Below, piece by piece: positions 54,141 to 62,757 of a DNA stretch of 64,000 nt (within the stretch, counting starts at the first letter, position 1; each line of letters opens with the position of its first letter). A program made the position numbers and the translations under genes. The notes below the pieces were generated by a model, which searched no databases, was not told the DNA's origin, and saw nothing but the letters and a program-made list of their open reading frames with translations. The DNA is taken from NCBI RefSeq assembly GCF_014117215.1, contig NZ_JACGXS010000008.1, positions 1 to 64,000 on the forward strand. The letters are read 5' to 3'. This DNA is from Stenotrophomonas tumulicola. Lineage in GTDB: Bacteria; Pseudomonadota; Gammaproteobacteria; Xanthomonadales; Xanthomonadaceae.

Positions 54141-55091
54141 ATGGCGAAAACGAAACGGCGCGCGCCGCGCCAAGCGTGGGCCTGCGCCGCAGTGATGCTG
54201 CTGTCGCTCGCTGCCTGCCGCCGCGACATGCCGGATCCGGAAGCGCCGGCGGCCGAGCCGGTAGCCGCCGTGCAGGCGATGGCGCGGGCGATGGCCGACA
54301 ACGATCTGGTCGCCTATGCGAAGTTGTCGGTGCCCGCGGGCCAGTACACGCGGCTGCAGCAGGCCTGGGCCCAGGGCCACAGTCGCTGGCCGTTGACCGA
54401 ACTGCCCCTGCATGACCAGTTGCTGCCGATGCTGCAGGCGCTGTCGGCAGCCGATGGCAGCCAGCAGCTGCAGCGCAGTTTCGACCGGCAACTGGCCGGC
54501 CAGACCACTGCCGTACGCCAGGCCGCGCAATCGATGGGGCTGTTCGGCGTGCAATACCTGCGCCACCAGGACAGCTACACCGCCAGCCAGCAAGCGCATT
54601 ACATCCAGGTCGTGGAGACCCTGGCAGCGTGGGCGGCCGACGCGCCAATCAGCGATCGCGCCCGCGCACGGGCCAGCATCGGCGTGCTCACCGCCGCGGC
54701 CCGCGCGACCGGCTTCAGTGACGACGCCCAGCTGCAACAGGCCGGCCTGGAGGAAAGCCTGCGCCGGCTTGGGCCGTTCATCGGCAGCATGAAGGCGGTG
54801 CTGGCCAGCTATGGGCTCGACCTGGACGCCTCCATGCGCGGCATTGCCGGCGAGCTGTTGTCGCAACAGGGCGACAATGCGCTGGTGCGCCTGGAGTATC
54901 CGCTGGCGGGCAAGGTCATCACCCTGCAGATTCCGTTGACCCGGCGCGAAGGGCATTGGTACCTCACCCGCACCCTGGCCGACACCGATGCGTTGCTGCG
55001 CCATGCCGAGGCCGCGCAGGCTGGATCTCCCTCCCTGCCGGATGCCCCCGCCGACAGCGGGGAAGATGCAACCGTCCCGGCTAAGCCATAA
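54141..55091 (+). CDS. Hypothetical lipoprotein
   Basis: 316 residues with a lipoprotein signal (ACAAVMLLSLAACRRDM). The rest is mostly helical with repeated Gln-, Ala- and Leu-rich segments and a final beta portion (ALVRLEYPLAGKVITLQI). No family recognised. Start at 54141 (MAKTKRR); GGGGAG 11 bases upstream. Its stop TAA shares one base with the plsB start (TAATG), suggesting coupling to phospholipid synthesis. An envelope role is the most that can be said. Confidence 0.8.
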   Translation: MAKTKRRAPRQAWACAAVMLLSLAACRRDMPDPEAPAAEPVAAVQAMARAMADNDLVAYAKLSVPAGQYTRLQQAWAQGHSRWPLTELPLHDQLLPMLQALSAADGSQQLQRSFDRQLAGQTTAVRQAAQSMGLFGVQYLRHQDSYTASQQAHYIQVVETLAAWAADAPISDRARARASIGVLTAAARATGFSDDAQLQQAGLEESLRRLGPFIGSMKAVLASYGLDLDASMRGIAGELLSQQGDNALVRLEYPLAGKVITLQIPLTRREGHWYLTRTLADTDALLRHAEAAQAGSPSLPDAPADSGEDATVPAKP

Positions 55092-57724
55092 TGGCGCCGA
55101 TGTCGAAACAGAATCCGCTGCCGTTTCCCGGCGAACAACCCGAGCCCCCCAGTGCCGACCAGGCGCAGGGGTCCCCGACGACGACCGACGGTTCCCGACC
55201 GCCGGCCGCTGCCGCGCGCGCTGCGGGTGGGCGCCGTCCCTGGTGGGCCCGGCTGCTTGGGCGACTGTTCGAACCCTGGCTGGGGCTGGATATCGAGCCG
55301 AAGGATCCCGGCCAGTACAACGATGGCCGGCCGGTCATCTATGTGCTGGAGGACTATGGACTGTCCAACGCGCTGATCCTGGACAAGGCCTGCCGTGAAG
55401 CCGGGTTGCCCTCGCCGCTGGTGCCCCTGGCCGGCGACCCCACCGGGCGCAAGCGTGCATACGTGGCGCTGTCGCGGCGTAGTTCCAGCAACTCGATCAT
55501 CCCCGAGCAACGCGGCGCCAAGACCCATTCCGATTCGCTGGCCAAGGTGCTGCAGGCCCACCGCGTGCGCGACGAGCTGGACGTGCACCTGGTACCGGTC
55601 TCGATCTTCGTCGGCCGCGCGCCGGACAAGCAGAGCGGCTGGTTCGCCGTGCTGTTCTCGGAAAACTGGGCGCTGGTCGGCCGCTTCCGGCGCCTGCTGG
55701 CGGTGTTGTTGAACGGCCGCAGCACGATCGTACGCTTCGCACCGCCTATCTCGTTGCGCGCCACCGTCGATGAAGGCCTGGAGCCGGAGCGGACGGTGCG
55801 CAAGCTGCAGCGCGTGCTGCGCACGCATTTCCGCCGCATCCGCGAATCGGTGATCGGCCCGGACCTGTCCACGCGCCGCCTGCTGGTCGACCAGGTGCTG
55901 CAGGCCGAACCGGTGCGTGAAGCCATTGCTGCCCAGGCCCGGCGCGACAACAGCAAGCCGGCCGACGCCTGGAAGAAGGCGCACGCCTATGCCTGGGAGA
56001 TCGCGGCCGACTATTCCAGCCCCGTGGTGCGTTCGGCCAGTTTCATGCTCAGCCATGTCTGGAACCGCATCTACGCCGGCGTGCTGGTGCACCACCTGGA
56101 CAAGTTCAAGGAGGCCGCGCCGGGCCACGAAGTGGTGTACGTACCCAGCCACCGCAGCCACATGGACTACCTGCTGCTGTCCTACCTGCTGTATGACCGC
56201 GGCATCGTCCCGCCGCACATCGTGGCCGGCATCAACCTGAATCTTCCGGTGGTCGGCACCCTGTTGCGCAAGGGCGGTGCCTTCTTCATCCGCCGCTCGA
56301 TCCGTGGCAACGCGCTGTACTCGGCGGTATTGAGCGAGTACGTGGCGCAGCTGGTGGCCGGTGGCTATTCGATCGAGTACTTCGTCGAAGGCGGCCGCTC
56401 GCGTACCGGACGGTTGCTGCAGCCAAAGGGCGGCATGATTTCGATGACGTTGCGCGCGTTCCTGCGCCAACCCCGCAAGCCTGTGCTGTTCCAGCCCATC
56501 TACATCGGCTACGAAAAGCTGATGGAAGGGGGGAGTTACCTGGATGAACTGACCGGCCGGCCGAAGGAAAAGGAGTCGATCTGGTCGTTGTTGTGGGGCA
56601 TCCCCAAGGTGCTCAAGCAGAATTTCGGCCAGGTGGTGGTGAACTTCGGCGAACCCATCGCGCTGAACGACGTGCTGGCCGAGAAGGCGCCCGAATGGGA
56701 CGGCAGCGCGGTACCTGAAGATGAAAAGCCGGCCTGGCTGGCGACCACGGTGGATACCCTGGCCGAACGCATCCAGGTGCGCATCAACGGCGCGGCGGAC
56801 GTCAACCCGATCAACCTGCTGGCGCTGGCGCTGCTGTCCACGCCCAAGCATGCGATGGGCGAATCGGACCTGATCGCGCAGATCCAGCTGTGCAAGATGC
56901 TGCTGGAGGAAATGCCGTATTCCGACCGCGTCACCGTTACCCCGCATTCGCCGGAGCGGATCATTGCCCACGCCGAGGAAATCAACGTCCTCACCCGCGT
57001 CCGCCACCCGCTGGGCGACGTGCTCAGCGTCAGTGGCGACACCGCGGTGCTGCTGAGCTACTTCCGCAACAACGTACTGCACCTGTTCACCGCGTCGTCG
57101 TGGGTGGCGTGCTGTTTCCAGAACAATCGCCGCATGGGCCGTGCCGGCCTGGTCCGCCTTGGCCGTATCGTGTATCCGTTCCTGCAGGCCGAACTGTTCC
57201 TGCCATGGAGCGAGGACGAGTTCGCGGTGCGCATCGAACAGACCATCGACGTATTCATCCGCGAAGGCCTGCTGCAGCAGGTCGGCGACGACGAGGGGGG
57301 GGCGCTGGCACGCAACACCGGGCAGACCGACGAGGTGTTCCGCCTGCGTGCGATCGGCCACTCGTTGCAGCAGGCGTTCGAACGTTATTACATCGCCATT
57401 TCCGTGCTGGTGAAGAACGGTCCCGGCACGTTGGGGGCAGCAGAACTGGAAAGCCTGTGCCAACAGGCCGCGCAACGCCTGAGCCTGCTCTATGCGCCGG
57501 CCGCGCCGGAGTTCTTCGACCGCACCCTGTTCCGCGGTTTCATCCAGAAGCTGCGCGAGCTGCGCCTGGTATGGCCGGACGAGAACAGCAAGCTGTTGTT
57601 CGACGATCGCCTGGATGCATGGGCCAAGGACGCCAAGTTCATCCTCGGCCGCGAGCTGCGCCACACCATCGAGCGGGTCAGCCCGGAAGCGGCCAGGCCT
57701 GAAGAGGCTGCCCCGCAGGATTGA
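55091..57724 (+). CDS. plsB: Glycerol-3-phosphate 1-O-acyltransferase
   Basis: 877-residue membrane-associated enzyme making the first acylation in phospholipid synthesis. The four conserved acyltransferase blocks are PSHRSHMDYLL (I), GGAFFIRRS (II), FVEGGRSRTGR (III) and QPIYIGYEKL (IV), spanning about residues 350-480. An N-terminal Pro-rich stretch (about 1-50) is variable in the family. Start at 55091 overlaps the previous stop by one base; ATG at 55100 is an alternative. A SMAG pair follows. Confidence 0.96.
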   Translation: MAPMSKQNPLPFPGEQPEPPSADQAQGSPTTTDGSRPPAAAARAAGGRRPWWARLLGRLFEPWLGLDIEPKDPGQYNDGRPVIYVLEDYGLSNALILDKACREAGLPSPLVPLAGDPTGRKRAYVALSRRSSSNSIIPEQRGAKTHSDSLAKVLQAHRVRDELDVHLVPVSIFVGRAPDKQSGWFAVLFSENWALVGRFRRLLAVLLNGRSTIVRFAPPISLRATVDEGLEPERTVRKLQRVLRTHFRRIRESVIGPDLSTRRLLVDQVLQAEPVREAIAAQARRDNSKPADAWKKAHAYAWEIAADYSSPVVRSASFMLSHVWNRIYAGVLVHHLDKFKEAAPGHEVVYVPSHRSHMDYLLLSYLLYDRGIVPPHIVAGINLNLPVVGTLLRKGGAFFIRRSIRGNALYSAVLSEYVAQLVAGGYSIEYFVEGGRSRTGRLLQPKGGMISMTLRAFLRQPRKPVLFQPIYIGYEKLMEGGSYLDELTGRPKEKESIWSLLWGIPKVLKQNFGQVVVNFGEPIALNDVLAEKAPEWDGSAVPEDEKPAWLATTVDTLAERIQVRINGAADVNPINLLALALLSTPKHAMGESDLIAQIQLCKMLLEEMPYSDRVTVTPHSPERIIAHAEEINVLTRVRHPLGDVLSVSGDTAVLLSYFRNNVLHLFTASSWVACCFQNNRRMGRAGLVRLGRIVYPFLQAELFLPWSEDEFAVRIEQTIDVFIREGLLQQVGDDEGGALARNTGQTDEVFRLRAIGHSLQQAFERYYIAISVLVKNGPGTLGAAELESLCQQAAQRLSLLYAPAAPEFFDRTLFRGFIQKLRELRLVWPDENSKLLFDDRLDAWAKDAKFILGRELRHTIERVSPEAARPEEAAPQD

Positions 57725-57726
57725 GG

Positions 57727-57799
57727 GTAGCGCCGGGCCATGCCCGGCGGTGTCCCATGGCAGCCGCCGCTGCGCTCGCCGGGCGCGGCCCGGCGCTAC
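57727..57799. repeat. SMAG (GTAG) palindromic repeat pair
   Basis: GTAGCGCCGGGCCATGCCCG-GC faces CGCCGGGCGCGGCCCGGCGC-TAC (one arm changed to GCG), three bases after the plsB stop and before the convergent YdcH-like gene. Confidence 0.75.
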
Positions 57800-57814
57800 C
57801 GACGTCCGCCAGCC

Positions 57815-58018
57815 TCAGGCCGGTTCGTCGGGGATCTGCAGGCTTTCCAGCTTGGCGATGCAGTCTTTCAACTGCAGCCGGCGCCGCTTCAGGCGCTTGG
57901 ACTCCAGGTCGTCTTCGCCGTTGGCGGCCATGTGGGTGATGCGCGCGTCCAGCGCGCGATGTTCCGCGCGCAGCGAAGCCAGCCGTTCGGTGATTTCGGA
58001 GGGGGTCCAGGTATCCAC
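57815..58018 (-). CDS. DUF465/YdcH-like small protein
   Basis: 67 residues, helical and strongly charged: SEITERLASLRAEHRALDAR at the start and LESKRLKRRRLQLKDCIAKL, the pattern of DUF465/SlyX-YdcH-like coiled-coil proteins. Function unknown. The start is GTG at 58018 because the family begins near VDTWTP; a longer frame upstream overlaps ttcA on the other strand. It is divergent from ttcA with about 90 bases between. Confidence 0.8.
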   Translation of the reverse strand: MDTWTPSEITERLASLRAEHRALDARITHMAANGEDDLESKRLKRRRLQLKDCIAKLESLQIPDEPA

Positions 58019-58108
58019 GCGTCGAGCATACACAGGCGCGATGACCGTCGGGAGAACTGCCGCACGAACAGGCACGGAAGGCCGATCCGCAGCCGGTAGA
58101 ATGGACGG

Positions 58109-59008
58109 ATGCGTGCCCCCCTTCCCTTGCCCGATCCGCTTCCCCGTGCCGCCGGCGCGCGCAGCGACGGTGCCCGCGCACAGGCGATGCTTGGCCGGCG
58201 CCTGCGGCGCCAGGTCGGCCAGGCCATCGTCGAGTACGGCATGATCGAAGCCGGCGACAAGGTCATGGTCTGCCTGTCCGGTGGCAAGGACAGCCATACC
58301 CTGCTGGACGTGCTGCTGCAGCTGCAGAAGAAGGCGCCGGTGCCTTTCGAACTGGTGGCGGTCAACCTGGACCAGAAACAGCCGGGCTTTCCGGCGCACG
58401 TGCTGCCGGAGTACCTGGCAGCGCGGGGCGTGGCCTACCAGGTCATCGAACAGGACACCTATTCGGTGGTCCGTCGGGTGATTCCGGAAGGCGGCACGAT
58501 GTGTTCACTGTGCTCGCGGCTGCGGCGGGGCGCGCTGTACCACCATGCCCGGATCCACGGTTTTTCGAAGATCGCACTGGGCCACCACCGCGACGACATG
58601 GTCGCCACGTTGTTCATGAACATGTTCCACCATGCCAAGCTGTCGGGCATGCCGCCCAAGCTGCGCAGCGACGACGGCCAGCACGTGGTGATCCGGCCAC
58701 TGGCGCATGTGCGCGAGCATGACATCATCGCCTACGCCAACCTGCGTCGGTTCCCGATCATTCCATGCACCCTGTGCGGCAGCCAGCAGAACCTGCAGCG
58801 TCGCCAGGTCGGCCGGATGCTGGAACAGTGGGAGCGCGAGCATCCTGGGCGCATCGACCAGATCGCGCGCGCCATGGCCAACATCGAACCTTCCCAACTG
58901 GCCGACCCCGGCCTGTTCGACTTTCTTTCACTGGGGCGCTGCGATGCCGCGACGCCCCCTGGTCCTTCCCTTCCTGCCTCCGGAATTCCATGTTCTTTCG
59001 CAACCTGA
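58109..59008 (+). CDS. ttcA: tRNA 2-thiocytidine(32) synthetase
   Basis: 299 residues. The PP-loop SGGKDS binds ATP, and two CxxC motifs, CSLC and CTLC, bind the iron-sulfur cluster. It thiolates C32 of certain tRNAs. The N terminus (about 25 residues, Pro/Arg-rich) is longer than in E. coli. Its last 19 bases overlap the start of rdgC in another frame. Confidence 0.95.
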   Translation: MRAPLPLPDPLPRAAGARSDGARAQAMLGRRLRRQVGQAIVEYGMIEAGDKVMVCLSGGKDSHTLLDVLLQLQKKAPVPFELVAVNLDQKQPGFPAHVLPEYLAARGVAYQVIEQDTYSVVRRVIPEGGTMCSLCSRLRRGALYHHARIHGFSKIALGHHRDDMVATLFMNMFHHAKLSGMPPKLRSDDGQHVVIRPLAHVREHDIIAYANLRRFPIIPCTLCGSQQNLQRRQVGRMLEQWEREHPGRIDQIARAMANIEPSQLADPGLFDFLSLGRCDAATPPGPSLPASGIPCSFAT

Positions 59009-59895
59009 CCTTCTTCCGTTTCCCGACCGCCACCGACTTTTCCGAAGTGGACACACTGCTGCCGAACGCCCTGCTCAAGCCGGTCGGTCCGCTGGAAATG
59101 AACTCGCGTGGATTCATCTCACCCTTTGGCCGCGAGGAGAAGGAGCAGTTCTCGCACCGTATCGGTGAACACCTGTGGCTGACCGTCGGCGGTGAGGACA
59201 AGCTGTTGCCCGGCGCCGTGGTCAACGACCTGCTCGAGCGCAAGCTGGAGGAAATCGAATCCAACGAAGGCCGTCGTCCCGGTGGTCGCGAGCGCAAGCG
59301 CATCAAGGACGACCTGCTGCATGAACTGCTGCCGCGCGCCTTCGTGAAGAACTCGCGCAACGATGCCTTCCTGGACCTGAAGCATGGCTACGTGGCGGTG
59401 GATTGTTCCAGCCGCAAGACCGCCGAGTACTTCATGTCCGACATCCGCGGCCTGTTGGGCAGCTTCCCGGCGATGCCGTTGAATGCCGAGGTGGCACCGC
59501 GTTCGATCCTGACCGGCTGGATCGCCGGTGAACCGCTGCCGACCGGGCTCAGCCTGGGCGAAGAGTGCGAAATGAAGGACCCGGTGGAAGGCGGCGCGGT
59601 GGTCAAGTGCCAGCACCAGGAACTGCGTTGCGACGAGATCGACAAGCACCTGGACGCGGGCAAGCAGGTCACCAAGCTGGCCCTGGTGTTCGAAGACAAC
59701 CTGTCCTTCGTGATCGGCGACGACCTGATCGTGCGCAAGCTGAAGTTCCTCGATGGCGCGCTGGACCAGCTGGAACATGCCGACGACGACGGCCGCCGTG
59801 CCGAACTGGACGCGCGATTCGTGCTGCAGAGTGGCGAGATCCGTCGCCTGTTCCTGCTGCTGGAAGAGGCGTTCAAGCTCAGCAAGGCAGACTGA
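58990..59895 (+). CDS. rdgC: Recombination-associated protein RdgC
   Basis: 301-residue nucleoid-associated DNA-binding ring protein that limits RecA action. The N terminus [12 protein letters not shown] and the core [35 protein letters not shown] and [15 protein letters not shown] fit the family; length is typical. The ATG at 58990 lies inside the end of ttcA (19-base overlap), so the two are coupled. Followed by a metallopeptidase-like gene 58 bases later. Confidence 0.95.
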   Translation: MFFRNLTFFRFPTATDFSEVDTLLPNALLKPVGPLEMNSRGFISPFGREEKEQFSHRIGEHLWLTVGGEDKLLPGAVVNDLLERKLEEIESNEGRRPGGRERKRIKDDLLHELLPRAFVKNSRNDAFLDLKHGYVAVDCSSRKTAEYFMSDIRGLLGSFPAMPLNAEVAPRSILTGWIAGEPLPTGLSLGEECEMKDPVEGGAVVKCQHQELRCDEIDKHLDAGKQVTKLALVFEDNLSFVIGDDLIVRKLKFLDGALDQLEHADDDGRRAELDARFVLQSGEIRRLFLLLEEAFKLSKAD

Positions 59896-59953
59896 ACAGG
59901 TTGCCGCGGGATGCCCTGACATCCAGGGGCGTCCTGCGGCGTATGCTGGTCCC

Positions 59954-60733
59954 ATGAGCCGCACGCTCCGCCGCCTGTTGTCCCCGTCGCCGCCACCGGC
60001 CATGCAGCGCGATACCGTGCGCCTGCGCCTGGATGACGCGGAGATCGAGGTGCTGCGCGTGCGCGATCCACGTGCGCGCCGGATCAAGTTGAGCGTGGAC
60101 GAGCGCGGCGCCCGCCTGACGTTGCCCCTGCGGGCCAGCCTGTCGATGGGCGAACGTTTCCTGGAGCAGCACCGTGGCTGGCTTGCGCAGCAGCTGCGGC
60201 ACTACCGTTCCGACCGCATGCCGGCCCCGCTGGTGCCGGGCGAGCCGGGCCAGCTGCCGTTGCGCGGAGAGCTGTTGCCATTGCATTGGCAGGAAGGGCG
60301 TTACGCAAAGCTGGACATCGATGCACAGGGCGCCTGCGTGCAATGGCCGGCACGTGGTACGCCGGCCATGCTGCAGCGGCTGTTGCGGGAGTTCTATGAA
60401 GCGCAGACCCGCGCCGACCTGGGGCAGTGGTTGCCGCGCTATCTGCCCGGGTTGCCGCGCGCACCGACCCGCATCCGCCTCAAGGTGATGTCCTCGCAGT
60501 GGGGGTCGCTGGCACCGGATGGCAGCATGGCGCTGGACCTGGCACTGGTGCTGGGCCATCCGGCAGCATTCGAATATGTGCTGGTGCACGAGTTGTGCCA
60601 TCTGCTGCAGGCCAATCACTCGCCAGCGTTCTGGCATGAAGTGGAGCAGCGTTTCCCGGCTTGGCGCGAACAGCGCGACTACTTCCATCTGGAAGGCCGC
60701 CGGCTGAAGGCGATGCTGCGGCAGTTGCTTTGA
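59954..60733 (+). CDS. SprT/YgjP-like metallopeptidase domain protein
   Basis: 259 residues with the zinc-binding HELCHLLQANHSPAFWHEVE (HExxH plus a downstream His/Glu) in the C-terminal third, the layout of YgjP/DUF45-type M48-like proteins. The N-terminal half is beta-rich (VDERGARLTLPL, RIKLKVMSSQWGSL). Function unknown; relatives are cytoplasmic and include SprT-like DNA-protein crosslink proteases. The ATG at 59954 was chosen over longer frames that overlap rdgC. Its stop codon sits inside a 19-bp perfect inverted repeat. Confidence 0.85.
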   Translation: MSRTLRRLLSPSPPPAMQRDTVRLRLDDAEIEVLRVRDPRARRIKLSVDERGARLTLPLRASLSMGERFLEQHRGWLAQQLRHYRSDRMPAPLVPGEPGQLPLRGELLPLHWQEGRYAKLDIDAQGACVQWPARGTPAMLQRLLREFYEAQTRADLGQWLPRYLPGLPRAPTRIRLKVMSSQWGSLAPDGSMALDLALVLGHPAAFEYVLVHELCHLLQANHSPAFWHEVEQRFPAWREQRDYFHLEGRRLKAMLRQLL

Positions 60734-60760
60734 CCCGGCGTGCCGGGTCAAAGCAACTGC
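60721..60760 (+). terminator. Long perfect inverted repeat spanning the metallopeptidase stop codon
   Basis: GCAGTTGCTTTGACCCGGC, two-base loop, then its exact reverse complement: a 19-bp perfect stem. The left arm covers the last four codons (through CAG TTG CTT TGA). No U run follows. It may stop transcription or result from an inverted duplication of the gene end. Confidence 0.7.
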
Positions 60761-60791
60761 CCGCGCATTCCACCTTATCCCCGCGCCGTTG

Positions 60792-60815
60792 TGAACTGAC
60801 CCCCGATTCTTGGAC
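60792..60815. mobile_element. Possible IS3-family (IS150-group) terminal inverted repeat remnant
   Basis: A 24-base stretch starting TGAACTGACCCCC and ending TTGGAC, resembling the TG...ACCC...TTGGAC ends of IS150-group elements. It lies in the 170-base gap between the metallopeptidase gene and the small hypothetical gene, with no transposase gene beside it. This is a resemblance from memory of such ends, not a database match. Confidence 0.35.
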
Positions 60816-60903
60816 GTTGATTGCCCTTGTTGGCCTGGCCAGGTCGCTCTCCGCGCCTCGCCAGGCCTTTTCACAGAATAGTGTCCGAAACGGCTAGGTC
60901 GCT

Positions 60904-61245
60904 ATGATGGAGCCGTTGCAGCAGCAATCCCATTATCGGATGACCCGTAACGACGCCCTGATTCAGGCCATTGAATTCGACCTGGTGGACTTCCACCGGC
61001 AGCGAATGGCGCAGCGTGCTGGCCTGCAGATGGAGCTGCTGCGGAACGAGGAACGCCGACCGGATCCCGATCAGTCGCGCATCGGCAGAATCCGGGAAGC
61101 GATGGTCCTGACGAAGCGAAACGCTTTCTCCACCTCGCTGACCGTTGCCGAAGTAATCGAGCCGTTGAAGCACGGTGTCTCGATCGGCAGCATTCGCCAA
61201 GCAGACGAATTCATAGCCGACCCAGCGTCCTGGCCGAGCGCCTAG
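60904..61245 (+). CDS. Hypothetical protein at the edge of the arsenic cassette
   Basis: 113 residues; start at 60904 or at ATG 60940 (MTRNDAL). It is mostly helical, charged and Arg/Gln-rich (AIEFDLVDFHRQRMAQRAGL), with no family I recognise. Its stop TAG is shared with the convergent arsC: both use the palindrome CTAG at 61242-61245. It lies between the IS-end-like sequence and the arsenic genes, so it may have arrived with them. Confidence 0.6.
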   Translation: MMEPLQQQSHYRMTRNDALIQAIEFDLVDFHRQRMAQRAGLQMELLRNEERRPDPDQSRIGRIREAMVLTKRNAFSTSLTVAEVIEPLKHGVSIGSIRQADEFIADPASWPSA

Positions 61246-61655
61246 TTACCCGGGCGGTGGGCGGCCACTACTTCGCCGTCTTCTTTCTGGAAGTCGCTGG
61301 CCAAGGGCGGCAGGATCTCAAGCACGACCTCAGAGGGACGCGATAGCCGCACGCCCATGTCTGTCTCAACGAAAGGCCGATTGATCAGGATCGGCTCGCG
61401 CAACATCGCGTCGAGCAACTGGTCGTCACTGAGTGACGGGTCGCTCAAGCCAAGCTCCACGTACGGCGTGCCCTTGATCCGGATTGCTTCGCGAACCGTC
61501 AGGCCTGCACGCTTAATCAGCTCGATCAGGCGCTCCCGCGTTGGTGGCTTGGCCAAGTAATCGATCACGACCGGCTCGATGCCGGCGTGGCGAATCAGCG
61601 CGAGGGTATTCCGGGAAGTGCCGCAACCCGGGTTGTGATAGATCGTGGCCTTCAT
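61242..61655 (-). CDS. arsC: Arsenate reductase, glutaredoxin-coupled
   Basis: 137 residues of the ArsC/Spx fold. The catalytic cysteine is in [11 protein letters not shown] near residue 11, and the conserved arginines (about 60 and 93-107 in family numbering) have counterparts in [11 protein letters not shown] and [20 protein letters not shown]. It reduces arsenate to arsenite with glutathione and glutaredoxin for export by Acr3. The gene starts four bases before the arsH stop (ATGA overlap), so arsH-arsC is one operon. Stop shared with the convergent small gene. Confidence 0.95.
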   Translation of the reverse strand: MKATIYHNPGCGTSRNTLALIRHAGIEPVVIDYLAKPPTRERLIELIKRAGLTVREAIRIKGTPYVELGLSDPSLSDDQLLDAMLREPILINRPFVETDMGVRLSRPSEVVLEILPPLASDFQKEDGEVVAAHRPGN

Positions 61656-62374
61656 GCTGTCGATTCCTCAGTCTGTGCTTCTACGGCGCCCGATGCGGCC
61701 GCCAATGCTGCTGCAGCTAGCGTGTCCTTGCGCTCGCTATACCGGTCGACCAAGTAGTCGCTGCGGTCTCTGACCAGCAAGGTGAATTTCATCAGCTCCT
61801 CCATTACGTCCACCACGCGGTCGTAGTAGGCCGAGGGCTTCATGCGCCCGTTCTCATCGAACTCCTGCCAGGCCTTGGGCACTGAAGACTGATTCGGGAT
61901 CGTGACCATGCGCATCCAGCGTCCCAGCAGGCGCAGGGCGTTGACCACGTTGAAGGACTGGGATCCGCCGCTGACCTGCATGACCGCCAGGGTGCGGCCC
62001 TGCGTCGGGCGCACGCCGGCATCTTCGAGCGGGAGCCAGTCGATCTGATTCTTGAAGACCGCGGTGAGCGTGCTGTGGCGCTCTGGACTGATCCATACCT
62101 GCCCCTCGGACCACAGAGAGGCCTGGCGCAGCTCCTGGACCTTGGGATGGTCCGCCGGTACGGAATCGACCATCGGCAGGCCCTGCGGGTCATACAGACG
62201 GGTCTCTGCGCCGAAGTGCTCCAACAGGCGCTGCGCCTCCAAGGCGAGCTTGCGGCTGAAGGACTGCGGCCTGAGCGAGCCGTAGAGAATGAGGATGCGT
62301 GGCCGATGTTGGGAAGGCTGCGGCCGGTCCAGATCCGCGAGTGCAGGTCTGTGAGCTGCAGGTCCATCGAGCAT
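61652..62374 (-). CDS. arsH: Organoarsenical oxidase / NADPH-dependent FMN reductase ArsH
   Basis: 240 residues of the NADPH-dependent FMN reductase family: [20 protein letters not shown] (FMN site), [32 protein letters not shown] and [14 protein letters not shown], all ArsH signatures. It oxidises trivalent organoarsenicals or reduces quinones. The ATG at 62374 (MLDGPAAH) has GGAAA 6 bases upstream; a GTG at 62386 or ATG at 62437 would run into the arsR promoter. First gene of arsH-arsC, divergent from arsR-acr3. Confidence 0.93.
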   Translation of the reverse strand: MLDGPAAHRPALADLDRPQPSQHRPRILILYGSLRPQSFSRKLALEAQRLLEHFGAETRLYDPQGLPMVDSVPADHPKVQELRQASLWSEGQVWISPERHSTLTAVFKNQIDWLPLEDAGVRPTQGRTLAVMQVSGGSQSFNVVNALRLLGRWMRMVTIPNQSSVPKAWQEFDENGRMKPSAYYDRVVDVMEELMKFTLLVRDRSDYLVDRYSERKDTLAAAALAAASGAVEAQTEESTA

Positions 62375-62393
62375 GGGGATTTCCGACACGGGC

Positions 62394-62427
62394 TTGTCCT
62401 GGCGATTCTGTTTCACTATTCTAGAAT
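62394..62427 (+). promoter_or_regulatory. arsR promoter with palindromic operator and no leader
   Basis: TTGTCC (62394-62399) and TATTCT (62417-62422) form -35 and -10 boxes with a 17-base spacer, so transcription would start at or next to the arsR ATG (62429). The perfect palindrome ATTCTAGAAT (62418-62427) overlaps the -10 box and ends one base before the ATG. No Shine-Dalgarno precedes arsR, consistent with a leaderless mRNA. Confidence 0.5.
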
Positions 62428-62428
62428 C

Positions 62429-62743
62429 ATGGAACATTCAATCGCAACCCAAGCCCTGGCGGCCCTTGGCCACAGCTCCCGCCTGGCCATCTTCCGCCTG
62501 CTGGTCCAGGCCGGCCGCACCGGCAAGCTTGCCGGCGAGATCGCGCAGGAGCTTTCCCTTCCAGGGCCGACGCTTTCGTTCCACCTCAAGGAACTGGCCA
62601 GCGCAGGACTGATCGCCTCAGAGCAGCGAGGCCGAACAATCTGCTACCGCGCCGACTTCGATGCGATGAACGGCCTGCTGCGTTACCTGACTGAAAATTG
62701 CTGTGCCGGCGAGGCCCAGTGCGGCCCTGACCGCAGCTGCTGA
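62429..62743 (+). CDS. arsR: ArsR-family arsenite-responsive repressor (C-terminal Cys type)
   Basis: 104 residues. The winged helix-turn-helix reads [20 protein letters not shown]. There is no ELCVCDL-type metal site in the recognition helix; instead cysteines cluster at the C terminus: Cys91, Cys92, Cys98 and Cys104, with the 91-92-98 spacing known from Acidithiobacillus ferrooxidans ArsR (95-96-102). It should release DNA on binding arsenite. Followed 14 bases later by acr3, and divergent from arsH. The ATG has no Shine-Dalgarno (see promoter). Confidence 0.93.
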   Translation: MEHSIATQALAALGHSSRLAIFRLLVQAGRTGKLAGEIAQELSLPGPTLSFHLKELASAGLIASEQRGRTICYRADFDAMNGLLRYLTENCCAGEAQCGPDRSC

Positions 62744-62757
62744 TCGAGACCGACACC

